Shown: in pieces, positions 9,991 to 20,869 of the stretch
How positions within the stretch are numbered: the first letter of the stretch is position 1
How the letters are laid out: each line of letters opens with the position of its first letter
Assembly: GCF_949987515.2 (NCBI RefSeq)
Contig: NC_082702.1
Span: 55,335,600 to 55,399,599 of the forward strand
Length of the DNA stretch: 64,000 nucleotides
Direction of reading: 5' to 3'
From: Delphinus delphis
Lineage: Eukaryota > Chordata > Mammalia > Artiodactyla > Delphinidae
The notes under the pieces: model-generated
Told to the model about the DNA's origin: nothing
The model's input: only the letters and a program-made list of their open reading frames with translations
Databases searched by the model: none
Translations under genes and position numbers: made by a program

Positions 9991-10644
9991 GGGAATGCTG
10001 AAGAGTTTATATTTGAGGGAGCGCTTTAGAAAAGGAATGTAAAATCAAGAATATAAAATATGTTGGGTCCCTTGAAGCCTGGGCTTTCACGGCTCCAGGG
10101 AACTTCTCGGCTGTCCCCACCCTCCCAGCCTCCTGGGGCGCTTTGGGTCCCGGATGGTGCTTCCCAGGTATGGGAAGACCCTGCAGAATCAAGTGACGCA
10201 GAATCCCGGGGTTCTGAGCTAGAGTTAAGAGCTTCTGCATTTTCTCCTTCAAAGTTTGCAACCTCTGTTTGGGAAAAGCGTAATGAAGGGAAATTCCATT
10301 GATTTAATGGGAGGGAAATGAAGCAGCTGATTAGGTGGAATTTCCTGGCCAGGCTGGAAAGAAATGCCAGGACCCCAATCCCTTGAGCTCTTTGTGCCCG
10401 TTTAGGAGAAACCGTCTTGGTGAGAAGCTGGTAGGCTGGGCTTTGTTTTCTCTCCCCACCTTAGAGAGAAAAGACCCCAGCAGCTGCCACCCCCATCCCA
10501 GGGCTGAGACACAGGTGGGTGTCTGGGGAGGGTTAGGGACTGAGAGGGGCTCCCCCAAAGTATCTACTTCCCCACTGTTAACTCCCCCGCCACCTGTAGT
10601 TCTCTCTGCCCAAAGGACCCGCCCAGATTGCGCCATCATTGTAA
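9991..10644. other. Intronic DNA, nothing recognised
   Basis: CRISPLD2 last intron. Frames of about 80-225 codons on both strands overlap each other and run into the transposon at 10645. None has protein similarity I recognise. Confidence 0.45.
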
Positions 10645-10839
10645 GTATAGTGGCCCTTTGGTATCCGCGGGGCCTTGGTTCCAGGATCCCCCAGAGATAC
10701 CCCAATCTGCGGATGCTCAGGTCCTTACCTACAGTGTCAGAGTACAGGAGGCCGTCTACATCCACGGACTCCGCAGCCACGGATGGTTGAATCGTGGGTG
10801 CACGGATGCAGAGCCTGCGGATGCGGAAGGCCGACTGTG
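10645..10839. mobile_element. Non-autonomous Tigger/MER2-type (pogo) DNA transposon
   Basis: The ends are near-complementary: GTGGCCCTTTGGTATCCGCG at the left and CGGATGCGGAAGGCCGACTG at the right. The interior has repeated ATCCACGGACTC and CCACGGATGGTTGAATCG motifs. This is the typical structure of MER2-like elements moved by Tigger transposase. It has no coding capacity. Confidence 0.75.
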
Positions 10840-11054
10840 TCTTCTTCCAGGCAGCCTTTTCCAGGCCCCGGGGTGGTTGATGCCCCCCAACAATATTCAG
10901 AAGAGTTTTAGCGAGTGGAGATTCTGCTTCCCTTCCTTCTCGAACCCTTTCCCCCTGAGTAGGTCCTGTGTGCTGAAATCTGTGGTGATGTCTGGGTGAG
11001 TTTCCCAAGCTTTAGAGGGGAAAATGATAGCACCTGCCCCCTGGGGTGGTGGTA

Positions 11055-11250
11055 AAACAGTGGGTCTCCAAGTGGCTCCCGTACCAGCAGCATCGAGATC
11101 AACGGGGGCTTTGCTAGAAAAGCACGTTCTCCGGCCCCCCTCAGACACACCCCCGGGGAACGGGCTGGGCAGGCTGCGTGGACCTGCCCTCTGGGGGTCC
11201 TGATGCCCACTGGAGGGTGAGAGCCGCTACTGTGAGGGTGACGCCAGGGT
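11055..11250. mobile_element. MER5-type hAT MITE
   Basis: GTGGGTCTCCAAGTGGCTCC, ACCAGCAGCATCGAGATCAA and GGTCCTGATGCCCACT follow the MER5A pattern with heavy divergence. Confidence 0.5.
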
Positions 11251-11439
11251 GACCACGTCCCTGGCACACAGTCGGCACCGCCCATGATTCTGATAGTTTG
11301 TGATGCAGAGTCATTGATTTCCTACGTATTCAGGGTGGCCTGGACCGGTGCTGGGATCCGTGGGCACCAGCATGATAGAGTCCGCCCTGCACGTACAGAG
11401 GGAAGAGGCCAGGCCAGGAGGGCACGCAGGGTCCGATGG

Positions 11440-11600
11440 CGTTTGCGACCCCGCCGCACTGCTCACCAGCTGGGTGTCCTTGGGCAGGCAGTCTCCCCAC
11501 GCCTCGGTTCCCCCTCTGTCAGTGGCTACTGTGTGGATTAAATGAGACAGTGTGGGCAAAGCACTCACCCAGTGGCTCTGAGTAAGTGTCTGATGGATCC
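11440..11600 (+). mobile_element. MIR SINE fragment
   Basis: GGGTGTCCTTGGGCAGGCAG, GTTCCCCCTCTGTCAGTGGC and GTGTGGATTAAATGAGACAG are sense MIR blocks. Confidence 0.7.
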
Positions 11601-11759
11601 GCTGGCCTCGTTGCTATGACATAACCTCTAAGGCCTGTTGCAAACCTCAAGACGCTATGGTTCTTGTCACGTAGGGGCAGGTAACTCGGTTGTAGGAAAT
11701 AGCCCGCATGGATTATCTTCTGGACAAGGACAAAAGCATCCTACAGGAATTGTTTTTTC

Positions 11760-12030
11760 GCCCTGGCATCCATCCTTTTCACCTGCACTCACCCATCAGG
11801 TGGCATATGCGTGGTGAGCCCTTACGATGTCCCAGGCACTGGGACCTCTGCCCTGGTGGGGCTTATCATCTAGTTGTGGCACAGACCATGCAGAAATAAC
11901 AACATCATCTGTAGCAGGGCACAGGCATCATGGCTGTGGAGGGAGGTACCAGGGAGCCGAGTACACCAAGCGGGGCCCCACCTTACTATCTGGAGATGCC
12001 TCCCTGGTGACGTGGCTCCTTCAGAGATAT
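11760..12030 (+). mobile_element. L2 LINE 3' fragment
   Basis: GGTGAGCCCTTACGATGTCC, CCAGGCACTGGGACCTCTGC and GGGGCTTATCATCTAGTTGT follow the order of the L2 3' region. Later parts are diverged. Confidence 0.55.
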
Positions 12031-12624
12031 CTGGAAGCCCCAGGCAGGGCCATGCCCCATCCTCCCCTTGTTTAGATGGGACCTCGGTGGCCCTCTGCGT
12101 AGAGACGAGGGCTGAGAAATTTCCCCAGAGCCTGTTCCCATTAGGAGCTCTGGGAACCCAGCCTGGGACCGGAGGGTGGCTCTGTCCCCAGTGTCTGCTG
12201 GGACCGTGGAGTGGTCACAGCAGTCCCAAGGGAGATGTGGACACTGGACATATAGCAACCCGTTCACAGCAAGCTGCATTCTAAATTTAGGGAATCCTTC
12301 AATCCATCAAACAAACAAAACCTCCTCTACAGAATTCTCAGGACACGGGCCAAAAGTTGTTTCTGCTTCAGAGTGGCTTTGGTTTAGCAATTGTCTGTTT
12401 TTAGAAGAGGATTTCCTGAAAGTTTTGAAAGATGACCATGCAGAACTGGGATAATGTAAGAGGACGGGCACTTTCTCTCTCCCGCACGTGCCCATGAAGG
12501 AAGGGAAGGAAGAGGGGTGTGGAGGAGCTTCAGATGTTGGGACCAGGGTTTGTCCAGATGTTCTCGGAAAGAAGCTGGACATCTGGATGGATATCAGTTC
12601 AGGATTTTTTCTGAGACCAGGACT
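12031..12624. other. Intronic DNA, nothing recognised
   Basis: CRISPLD2 last intron without a recognised repeat or exon. Confidence 0.4.
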
Positions 12625-12841
12625 ACTTTTTTTTTTTTTTTTTTTTTTTGCGGTACATGGGGCTCTCACTGCTGTGGCCTCTCCCATTGCGGAGCACAGG
12701 CTCCGGACGCGCAGGCTCAGCGGCCATGGCTCACGGGCCCAGCCGCTCCGCGGCATGTGGGATCCTCCCGGGCCGGGGCACGAACCCGTGTCCCCTGCAT
12801 CGGCAGGCGGACTCTGAACCACTGTGCCACCAGGGAAGCCC
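12625..12841 (-). mobile_element. Compact CHR-type SINE
   Basis: On the minus strand: GGGGCTTCCCTGGTGGCACA, CCGCCTGCCGATGCAGGGGA, then a GAGCGGCTGGGCCCGTGAGC block and a GCGTCCGGAGCCTGTGCTCC block, ending in a long poly(A) (T run at 12627-12650 on the + strand). This compact body is shared with the copies at 21789, 37751 and 48375. CCAGGACT/CCAGGACC flanks suggest a short target duplication. Confidence 0.88.
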
Positions 12842-13584
12842 CCAGGACCATTTTTTAAGACAGATTTTACAATGAGATTGGGAAATATACCACACAATGA
12901 CAGATAACATCCTTAGTTACTTGGTTTTAACAGATATAACCTGTTTATAGAGGTTGATGGTATGTATGTGGATGGACCTTTAACCAAATAGTAGACTCAC
13001 TGAACTAGCATTTATGGGGCAGCTCCTGTGTGCTGGACACTGTCCTCGGGGCCGGAGCCATGGCAGGGACGGAAGAGACAAAAATCTTCATCCTCAGGGG
13101 CCTCTGTTTACTGCGGCATGTCCCAGACGCATACCGCGAGCCACATATGGGATTTTGAAGTTTCTAGTAATCACAGTAAAAAGAAACAGATGGGAGAATT
13201 TAGAGTATATTTCATTTAATCCAGTGTATCAAAAATATTATCTTCAATACGTATGAATAGAAGTATTGATGAGAAACTTGCACTCTCCTTTATTCATAAG
13301 AGCTGGGAGACATACCGGGTATTTTGCACACAGAGCACGTCTCAGTTTGGGCGAGCTGCATTTCAAGCACTCGGTAGCCACTGTGAGCTCTGGGAGTCTC
13401 AAGCGTTGGACGTCTGAAAATCTCTCGACATGTCCAGAAACTCTGGGAAGCAGAAACCATTGAGCCGTTATTTCCAGATCGAATGAGCTTAGCACTCTCC
13501 CCCAGGCCAGCTGGACCAAGGCTGAACTGGTTTCCTCTGCCGTCTCCCTCCCTGCCTGTTCCCGCTTCCCAGCGCTCTTAAGAT

Positions 13585-13765
13585 CTGTACACACATTAGC
13601 TCATCTCGTCCTCCCAACAGCCCCATGAGGCAGGGACGACAGTTTATCAGTAAGGAAAGGGAGGCACAGAGAGGTAAAGCAACTTGCCCAAGGTCACTCA
13701 GCCAGCAAGCAGCAGGGCCAGGACTTGAACCCAGGACGCCTGCTCCAGCACCCATGCTTATAACC
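13585..13765 (-). mobile_element. MIR SINE
   Basis: A clear antisense MIR: AGCTCATCTCGTCCTCCCAA, GAGGCACAGAGAGGTAAAGC, AACTTGCCCAAGGTCACTCA and GGACTTGAACCCAGGACGCC. Confidence 0.85.
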
Positions 13766-13769
13766 AGCA

Positions 13770-14240
13770 CACGTGACTCCTCACTGCAGACAAGTCATTG
13801 ACCTTGGGGCACAGGCCCTTCCCAGAAGGGGTTGGGGTGAGCCTTACAGTCCTAAGGTATACTTGTTTGTAACCCTAAAATATTTATTAGAAAAGAAATA
13901 CATACTTATTATTTAAATAATATGTCTAGGGATTAGAAAAAAAGAGTTCCCGCAGGCACCCCATTAACCTCTGTTAACTGCTTACTTATAGCTCTTCCAG
14001 GCCTTTTTTTCCCCCGGGCAACACACGTAAAAATGAAAATGGAGATTGTGTATACACCCTGCTCTGAAATTTTTTTCCCAAAAAAATATTTCATAGTTCA
14101 TGAAATAAGATGAAGAGGTTTGCTGATTCGTTGGGGATTGGGCTTTTGTGTGGATAACTTGTTCATCGCCGTGCATGTACCCACCATTCTCCTGATGGGA
14201 GAATGAGGCTTAAACCTAGCAGGGTGACGGTATCCACGGC
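13770..14240. other. AT-rich intronic DNA with old repeat-like sequence
   Basis: The stretch around 13860-14100 resembles old LINE-type 3' sequence but I cannot name the family. No exon is visible. Confidence 0.35.
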
Positions 14241-14244
14241 CCAT

Positions 14245-14450
14245 GGCTTTGAGCGCCTGCTAACTGCGAAGCGCTGACTCAGATGCTTTCCCTGGATAAG
14301 CTCATTCACTTCCTACAGGGTCCCTGAGGAGGGGGTACTTTTATGGACCCTGTTTACCTATGTGGGAACTGAGACTCAGAGAAATAGATCGACCACCCCA
14401 AGGTCCGACAGATAAGATCTGAAACTGTGTCTGACTCTTGAATTTTCCTG
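14245..14450 (-). mobile_element. MIR SINE fragment
   Basis: AGCGCCTGCTAACTGCGAAG, AAGCTCATTCACTTCCTACA and GTGGGAACTGAGACTCAGAG are antisense MIR blocks. Confidence 0.65.
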
Positions 14451-14507
14451 GAAGATCAGTAGAGGGTGCGACTGTGGGAGAGTAGGGTTAGAATCTTCAA
14501 AAGAAAA

Positions 14508-14572
14508 ATTGTATATATATGTATAACACACACACGTATATAAATACAAAGACGTACGTGTATATATATAAG
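14508..14572. repeat. TA/CA-rich imperfect microsatellite
   Basis: Alternating TATATATATG, ACACACACAC and GTATATATATA runs make a short AT-rich low-complexity tract. Confidence 0.75.
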
Positions 14573-14984
14573 TGATATTAATAATAAACAAGATATTGCA
14601 CATTTAAAAGCCAGAAGAGCAATACTCCGCCATCCTTTTATCGCTGGGTTCCGTGACTCCATGGGGTCAGCGGCCAACTGGTGGACAACCCCTCCGTCCC
14701 TCCCAGGACAGATGGCTGGCTGTCCTCTCTCTTTAATCCAGTCTGTGTTGTGCGCTGCCGCACGCCGATCAATTCCTGCCTGAGTAATTTTCACCAACAG
14801 GAGTGAGCCTCCAGGACGCAGCCTTATGCTTGCGGCTCCTGCAGGACCTGCGACCTCCCGCCTCCGAGGGGCTCCCAGCCTCTGAGTCCCCCCACTGCCA
14901 TGCGGGCTTGGCCAGTGTGGTCCTCAGGGATGGCGTGGCCACAGCCCACCCATTTAGGATAAGGGTTAGGAAAGGGTCCCAGAG

Positions 14985-15200
14985 CATCGACAGACCTGCA
15001 TCCACCTCCCAGCTGTACCTGGAACAGGTGTTGGATTTGGGGCAAATCACATCCCCTCTCAGAGCCTTGGTTCCCTCTCTGTAAGTGGGAGGAACCCTAG
15101 AGATCTCGTGCGGGGCTGTGAGGCACGGACGGGGTAAGATTACTTAAAGGATGGAGGCAGCGTCTGGGGTATGGTGGTGTGTGTGCTGGGTACAGCCGCT
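14985..15200 (+). mobile_element. MIR SINE fragment
   Basis: CACCTCCCAGCTGTACCTGG, TTGGGGCAAATCACATCCCC and CCTTGGTTCCCTCTCTGTAA match a sense MIR with moderate divergence. Confidence 0.65.
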
Positions 15201-15450
15201 GGCACAAAGAGCTGAACACTGGAGCCGACGGCAGGGTGAGTGGCCGTCAGGAGCCTGGAATCACTCACCGGAGCTGGGCTGGTGACACCGCCCGAGGCTG
15301 CAGACACTCGACCTTTCCCAGAGCACCCATCCCAGCTCATCCAATAGGTCAGCGACCCTTGGGCACTAAGTCAGCCCAAGGGGATGCCCCAGAAGCTTCT
15401 CAGTCCAGCTGAGGTTCTCTCCCAGTTCTGCGAGGGGATTTTTGTGCTGG

Positions 15451-15578
15451 TTTTCCCTCCCTTCCATCCATCCCGCCCTTCCTTCCTCCATTCCTCTCTC
15501 CCGCCCTCTCTCTTCCTTTCTCTCTCTTTCTTTCTTTTCCTTTCTCTCCTTCTCCCTTCCTTCCTTCCTTTTCCCCCC
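15451..15578. repeat. Long pyrimidine-rich tract
   Basis: About 128 bases on the + strand consist almost entirely of C and T (CCTTCC, CTTTCTCTCT and TTCCTTCC sub-repeats), with only a few purines. Such tracts can adopt triplex structures; that is inference. Confidence 0.85.
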
Positions 15579-15589
15579 CTACTTTTCAT

Positions 15590-16255
15590 AATAAGATTAG
15601 AGAAACTTCAAGAAATAGCGAAAATAATATTAAGAAATTACTATCATGGGACTTCCCTGGCGGTCCAGTGGTTAAGACTCTGCGCTTCCACTGCAGGGGG
15701 CATGGGTTCGATCCCCAGTTGGAGAACTAAGATCCCGCGTGCCGCGCAGTGTGGCCAAAACATTTTTTTAAATTTAAAAAAAAAGAGAGGAAAGAAATTA
15801 CTATCATGGAAAACCCCATAGCCAGAAACACCCACTGTAAACATTCTGGTATGTTCCCTTCCAGATTTTTCCTGTTTACACACTAACAGCTTATTTCTTA
15901 TGTGTTTGTTTTGTTTTTGTTTCTACAAAAAAAAGGGATCAGACTCTCTGCATCGTTCAGTTCATTTTATTTTTCAATCGGCAACAGGTTGTGAGTGTCT
16001 TTCCGACATTTCCAATGCCTGACGTAGCCACGTCGTCACTCCTGTGGCTCCACGCTATTCCATTGTGTGGCCAGACCATCATTTCTTTACCCAGCTGACT
16101 GGCATCTGGGTTGTTTCCTTTTTCTCTTTTGCTCTTGTAAACAACACAGCAAAGAACATCTTTGCACAAGCCCATGTGCTTTCCCCACACTCTTCTTAGG
16201 TAACTTCCTTTTATCAGAGTAGCCACAGCAACCAAATCGACTTCTTTCTGGGATG
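15590..16255. mobile_element. Old LINE-like repeat interrupted by a SINE (family uncertain)
   Basis: The order TGTAAACATTCTGGTATGTT, CCTTCCAGATTTTTCCTGTT, TATTCCATTGTGTGGCCAGA, TCTGGGTTGTTTCC and AACATCTTTGCA resembles a common ancient mammalian repeat. I cannot place the family securely. Confidence 0.4.
15650..15791 (+). mobile_element. Short CHR-type SINE with exact 18-bp target duplication
   Basis: It starts GACTTCCCTGGCGGTCCAGT and has GGGGGCATGGGTTCGATCCC. It ends after a GCCGCGCAGTGTGGCC block and an A/T-rich tail. AAGAAATTACTATCATGG at 15632-15649 and 15792-15809 is an exact 18-bp duplication. It is shorter than the other CHR copies. Confidence 0.92.
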
Positions 16256-16329
16256 CACAGTGTGCCTCTCTCCTGTTGGTACCCTGCCCCCTAGGGCTGA
16301 GAATAAAATCCTCGCCCCTTACCCCTTAC

Positions 16330-16830
16330 GGGCAGTCCACACCTACCACCACCCCACCCGCTTCTCCACTCTACTGGTGCATCACCCTCCTCGTCACAGC
16401 AGTGCCTGTCACTAGCCTTCTCTCTGTTCCTGGATACCAAGATCTCGCCTCAGGGCCTTTGCACCTGTCGGTATCCAACCCCAGACCCTCCCAGCTCCTA
16501 TACCTCCCATGGCTGGGCCCGCACGTCGTTCAGACCGACATACAAATGCCACCTGCCCGAGGAAGCGTCCTCCTGCTGTTGGGTCTCCAGTAGCCCACCT
16601 CCCCGGTCTAAACTGATCCCGTCACCCTGTGCTGTTTTCCTCCCAGCACCCACCACTGTCTGAAATTATTGTATTTCTCACACATAGTTAGCTGTTGATC
16701 TCCCACCCCCCAGACTGTATAAGCTCCCTGAAGGCGAGAATCCCATCGGTCTGGTTAACCCTGTGTCCCTGACACCCAGCTTGATGCCTGTGCATAGTAG
16801 GTCTTCAGTAAACACTGGTTGAATGACAGA
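16330..16830 (-). mobile_element. L2 LINE 3' fragment
   Basis: CTCAGGGCCTTTGCACCTGT, AGCTCCCTGAAGGCGAGAAT, CATAGTAGGTCTTCAGTAAA and GGTTGAATGACAGAC are an antisense L2 3' end, parallel to the copy at 8050-8530. Confidence 0.75.
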
Positions 16831-17639
16831 CAAAACGCTGAGTTCAGCTCTTTGTTCAGAAGTGCTTGTAGGAGTTTTAATGCCCATTACAAACATTGTT
16901 CAATATCTTTTAGAAAATTCATCCAGTACCTTCTGTGAAAATTGTCCAGAAATGCTGTACCAATTTACATTCCTTTTCGTATACCTGTGGGAGCTACAAA
17001 CTAGGCTAAAAAGAGTCAGAGGGCAAGATTTAGAAAAGGAGATTATTTTATAATTTATCCGATCACACTTGTTTTTCATCAGACGCATACAACTGGCAAC
17101 TTTCCTAGGAGAACTAGAGCTCAGTAAATGTTTGAAGCTTGAACAATAGGAACCCCCCCCTTGCCTGAAGCAGTGGAAGGGACCACAGCTGGTGTCACAT
17201 GATACCTAGTTGGCCAGCTGTGTGCTGTGTTGAGAAATTCACACCCGGTTCAGCGGGGCCCGCTCGTGCCTTCCGGGTGGGCCGGTTGTTCAATGGGGAT
17301 GCTTGGTAGGACTGGGCAGGACCTCCAGGAACCTTAGGGTACCTGCCTGGACGACAGCCTGAGGGGCCCCTTGTCCCTGGGTTGTCGGGGGGCCCTGTGC
17401 GTGGAGGCACCCACTGCGCCGTCTGTAGAATTGCTGGTAGTGAGTCAGCATCCCGGAGCCTGGCAGTGGTCCCCAGTGCGGCTTACCCACCACGTCCAAC
17501 AGCTGAGTGCCTCGTAGCTCCGGGTGGTTCTCCCAGACTAGTCATTTGGGCAGAGGATCCAGGGAAATCCTGTAGCCCAGAGGCCTGAGGAGGGCCCTGG
17601 AATCTGAGCTTTCGAGAAACGAGCAGGGCAGCCGGGGTC
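16831..17639. other. Intronic DNA, nothing recognised
   Basis: CRISPLD2 last intron. No exon or repeat family can be assigned with confidence. Confidence 0.4.
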
Positions 17640-17778
17640 ACTCCACAACTGGATCGTGGAGATGACTGCACAAGCCCCGCCCCCCATCACTAAACATCAT
17701 CGAATTGTACGCTTCAGAAGTGTGAATTTCATGGCATGCTATATCTTAATGAAGTTTTTGTTTGTTGTTTTTAAAGGC
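17640..17778 (+). mobile_element. Old L1M 3' terminal fragment
   Basis: CACTAAACATCATCGAATTG, TACGCTTCAGAAGTGTGAAT and GCATGCTATATCTTAATGAA are typical of the 3' ends of old L1 elements. Confidence 0.6.
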
Positions 17779-18346
17779 ATGCAGTTAGCTAAAGGATTTA
17801 GCTCCTATCTTGAGAGGGTGGTTTTTACTGGCTGTGTGACCTGGCAGAAGCTTAATTTCTCCTTTGCCTGCAAAATAGGGATACTAATGGGTCTTCATCG
17901 GAAGGAGGTAAAGGCGTATAGAAAATCCTTTGCACAATATCTGAGCCCAGTCGGATCGGTGCGCCCATTCTAGTAACAGGAGCACGTGCATTCTTGTTAT
18001 AATGCCGTCCTATTCGTCGGTCAAGCAGGTGGCCACTCTCTGGGTTGACAGGTGGTACCAAAAACCAGGCAGAAGTCTTGGAGGCTGGGTTCAGTTCAGG
18101 CAGACAGGGGCCAGCAAATTCCAAGTTAACAACCCTGACCTCAGTTGAGACCCAGGCGCGTCTGCAGAGGCAGAGGGCTTTGCCAGCTCCTCCTGGCTGG
18201 GGCATGCTCTGCTCCCAACAGCTTCGCCAACTGACCCTCGGCCATGCTTCCTCCACCGCGGGGACTTGGGGACACCCCGTTCCCACTCCGTTCCCGCTCC
18301 ATCCCTGCAGATCTTTCGGTAACGTGTGCTCTCCCTTCTTTTTCAG

Positions 18347-18401
18347 CTTGAGGACCCCTCGAGACGGAAAGGCCTTCCGGATCTTTGCCGTCAGGCCGTG
18401 A
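18347..18401 (+). CDS. CRISPLD2: CRISPLD2, last coding exon and stop codon
   Basis: The acceptor is CTTCTTTTTCAG. The first base C completes the split Ser codon (AG|C), after which the frame reads LRTPRDGKAFRIFAVRP and stops at TGA (18399-18401). The TPRDGKAFRIFAVR tail is the CRISPLD2 C-terminus; CRISPLD1 ends differently as far as I recall. As I recall the human protein, it has Gly where this sequence has Arg (LRTP) and ends in Gln rather than Pro (CCG here). Both are single-base changes. The reading frame is intact across all three visible exons (87 residues). Confidence 0.95.
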
Positions 18402-19540
18402 GCTTGCAGGGTCGGGGAGAAGGGGGCGTCTTCAAGAGGGCTTCGGGGGTTCGCTTTTTATTTTTATTTTGTCATTGGGGGGGTGGGCCGGGGAAACTTC
18501 CTTTGATTGGCGTCGTGTCCCATCCGTCGTGCCTTGGTCTCAACTCCACCCAGGGGAGCATCCCTGGGGTCCTGAGCAGACAGCCGGTGGCCGTCCTGCT
18601 GAGGCCCGGGGGTCTCCCCCTGGGAGGTGTTCTGTTGTGGATGCAGAGAGCATTCCAAAGGATGTGGAGCTGACGCTGCGAGGCATTCAGGGGAGTGGGA
18701 AGGGGCGTACTGAGAACGCTCGGGGGAGTTTCAGGAATGGAGTAGAAGGTAGCTATTTAAAACATTAAAAAACACAGGCCGTCCCTACCAATGGAGAAAA
18801 ATGGGTTTCATGTTTGCTGGTCAGACAAATGGGCCGGAACAAGGGGACTCTGCCCTGGCACCTGTCCTCTTCCCGTCCTGCTCTGTGCAGGCTGGTTCTA
18901 TACACAGCAGTGCTGGTTTCCTTCGAGTTCAGCCGTAACTCCAGAGATGTGTCTTGTCTTGGTCCTTCCCTTCGTCCACGTGGCCCGTCTGTTTGCTGCC
19001 GTGACCTTTGGTCTCACTGAGGACTAATGAACCAGGACCCTTTCTTGATCCCCTCCCTGCTGTGGGTCACGCCCTGCCCAGACTGGTTTTTGTGTCTCCC
19101 GCCAGGGTCTTTGCTTGGCAAACAATTCTGTTTGAAGCCCACTTTTTTCTTTCCGACTCCTTGTCTCTGTGGGTTCCACCGAGACGTCTAAGAACAGCCA
19201 AAGTCGGGCTGTTTTGTTGCTGCCTTTAAAAACGGCACTGAATCGTGCAGATTTCCCGTCCGTCGGATGACCTATTTTTTTAGCCATGAGAGGAATGGCT
19301 TCATTCCTCAGTACATTCCTCGCCGAGGTTAGCAGCTCTGGGAAGAGGGACAGCCTGCAGTTATGAAACCGTCCTGCGGCATAACAACAGGAGATGGTAA
19401 CACACTGGAAGGATTTCTCTTCCTATTTTTGTGAAACAGTTCTTGCCAAATGTTCCTGAGGCTCTGAGGAGTGCGGTGCTCTCTGGCTGCCGTCGCTGTA
19501 CAAAACTTCTTCAGCAGCCTAGACCCAAAACCCACAGTGA

Positions 19541-19546
19541 AATAAA
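19541..19546 (+). promoter_or_regulatory. Possible alternative polyadenylation signal (AATAAA)
   Basis: An internal AATAAA in GTGAAATAAAATACC. If used, it would give a 3' UTR of about 1.15 kb. Only the hexamer supports it. Confidence 0.4.
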
Positions 19547-19555
19547 ATACCCTTT

Positions 19556-19563
19556 TGTAAATA
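19556..19563 (+). promoter_or_regulatory. Pumilio-type response element (UGUAAAUA)
   Basis: An exact match to the UGUANAUA consensus bound by PUM1 and PUM2 in 3' UTRs. An eight-base match can occur by chance in 2.3 kb, so the function is a guess. Confidence 0.35.
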
Positions 19564-20705
19564 GCATTTCTTTGCAGAAGGTAAAATTCCACCCTCCTCC
19601 ACCAGGCTGGCCAGTAGATCACTTTCGTGAATGCTGACTTCAAAGTTGATTTCAGTCTCCATCAGACTATTTCAAAGGCAGAAGAACTAGCAGAAAGTTT
19701 AAAATGAACAAACAAACAAAACCTAACGTGGTCTGGGCAAGGAACTCCACCTGGGGAACCAAGTTGGTGTGTTGTTTCAGGGCAACCCTAATTAGTGAAG
19801 AAACAGAAGGTAGATAGCTTCCCCCCACCCCCACCCCAAAGGAGTTTGTAAAAGTAATGAAACTCTTAGCTTGACAGAGCTGAGATGCGCGGACTGTGTT
19901 TTTGCTTCGTGCGTTGTGGGCTTGTTATAATGCGCAAGTACTGACTGTTCGACTCCAAATGTCAGTGCGGAAGAATTTGGTCAGACTGTCCGATACCGCG
20001 TCTAGTTCCTGCCAAAGATCTGAGTCCTTGGAACCGTCCGGATGCTAGGTATTACGCTGTCGGACTTTTGCTTGTCACCAGGCCCTTATGTCTGTGGCCA
20101 CGTCCAGACTGCAAGCTTGGGTTTTTAGAATTAGTGACGGTCCTGGGGAATTTCAGTAGGTTTGCTTTTGAAGCATCCTGCCGGAGGGAGAATCTGAAAC
20201 GTCCAGTGTGAGTGGACTGCTCTCATTTTGAAATCAAATTCCCGAGTTCCTGAACGCCTCATTAACCGGCCGTCTAACGGGCTGGAAACTCCTCGCCCAG
20301 AACCAGACCTTGCTGTCTTTTTCACCTTCACAGACATTGTGAAACTGGAACCATTTATCTTCTGGAAATGGACACAGTGCTACAAAGTATAAGACCTTGT
20401 AATCAGGGACCCCCTTCTAATTTAGCGTGTTTAAAGGGCCGTCATGCCCTCAGCACTAAACCCATAAAAACATAACTCCGGCCAACAGTGTTACTGGGCC
20501 CCCCAAAATGAAAAATTTTGGTGTCCTTCTGATTTGTTCCCCATCGTGTTCTGATTTTTCATGTCTGTAGGCTCACTCAGCCCGCAGCTTACGTGTGTGC
20601 TTTTTTCTATGAAAAATGATGTATTTTACTACTTCCTATGTACAAAAGTTTATTGTAAATGTTGTGTGTGCTTCGCATGAACAGGGACCACGTTGCTGTC
20701 GTTTC

Positions 20706-20711
20706 AATAAA
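20706..20711 (+). promoter_or_regulatory. CRISPLD2: CRISPLD2 polyadenylation signal
   Basis: AATAAA in GTTTCAATAAAACTGGTTTG. Cleavage is expected about 15-25 bases later, near 20730. Repeat-rich intergenic DNA begins shortly after. Confidence 0.8.
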
Positions 20712-20869
20712 ACTGGTTTGATTTCTAAAACGTCTCTGGGACGTATCTCTTACGGACACATCTCAACAGTCTGTGGAATAAAACAATGGAAACCTCCTTG
20801 CAGGCTCGTTACTATTTTCTACGCCACTCCTCCCAGGAACGTGGCGCGCGGGGCGTCCAGATGCTAATT

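Larger units (their letters stand above)
8864..18346 (+). other. CRISPLD2: CRISPLD2 last intron (9.5 kb, phase 2)
   Basis: It runs from the GTAGGG donor to a CTTCTTTTTCAG acceptor (AG at 18345-18346). It contains four SINE or pogo-type insertions plus many MIR and L2 remnants. No alternative exon is evident. Confidence 0.9.
18402..20730 (+). other. CRISPLD2: CRISPLD2 3' untranslated region
   Basis: This 2.3-kb stretch after the stop is nearly free of recognisable repeats, unlike everything around it. That is expected for a conserved terminal exon. It ends at a canonical AATAAA followed by GATTTCTAAAA. Small open frames inside it are not credible genes. A Pumilio-type motif (UGUAAAUA) is at 19556-19563, 10 bases after an internal AATAAA. 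Confidence 0.85.

Noticed and set aside
10331..11008. A 225-codon minus-strand frame
   Set aside because: It runs through the MER2/Tigger-type transposon at 10645-10839 and into unassigned intron, with no recognisable domain.
12488..12897. Frames of 75-196 codons around 12.5-12.9 kb, and similar ones at 21.8, 37.8 and 48.4 kb
   Set aside because: All share the translated compact SINE body (for example RSTGSGRAGSAAMAHGPSRS-like strings) and are repeat-derived.
18385..18768. A 127-codon frame overlapping the CRISPLD2 stop
   Set aside because: It is in another frame of the last exon and 3' UTR and starts inside the gene. There is no independent support.
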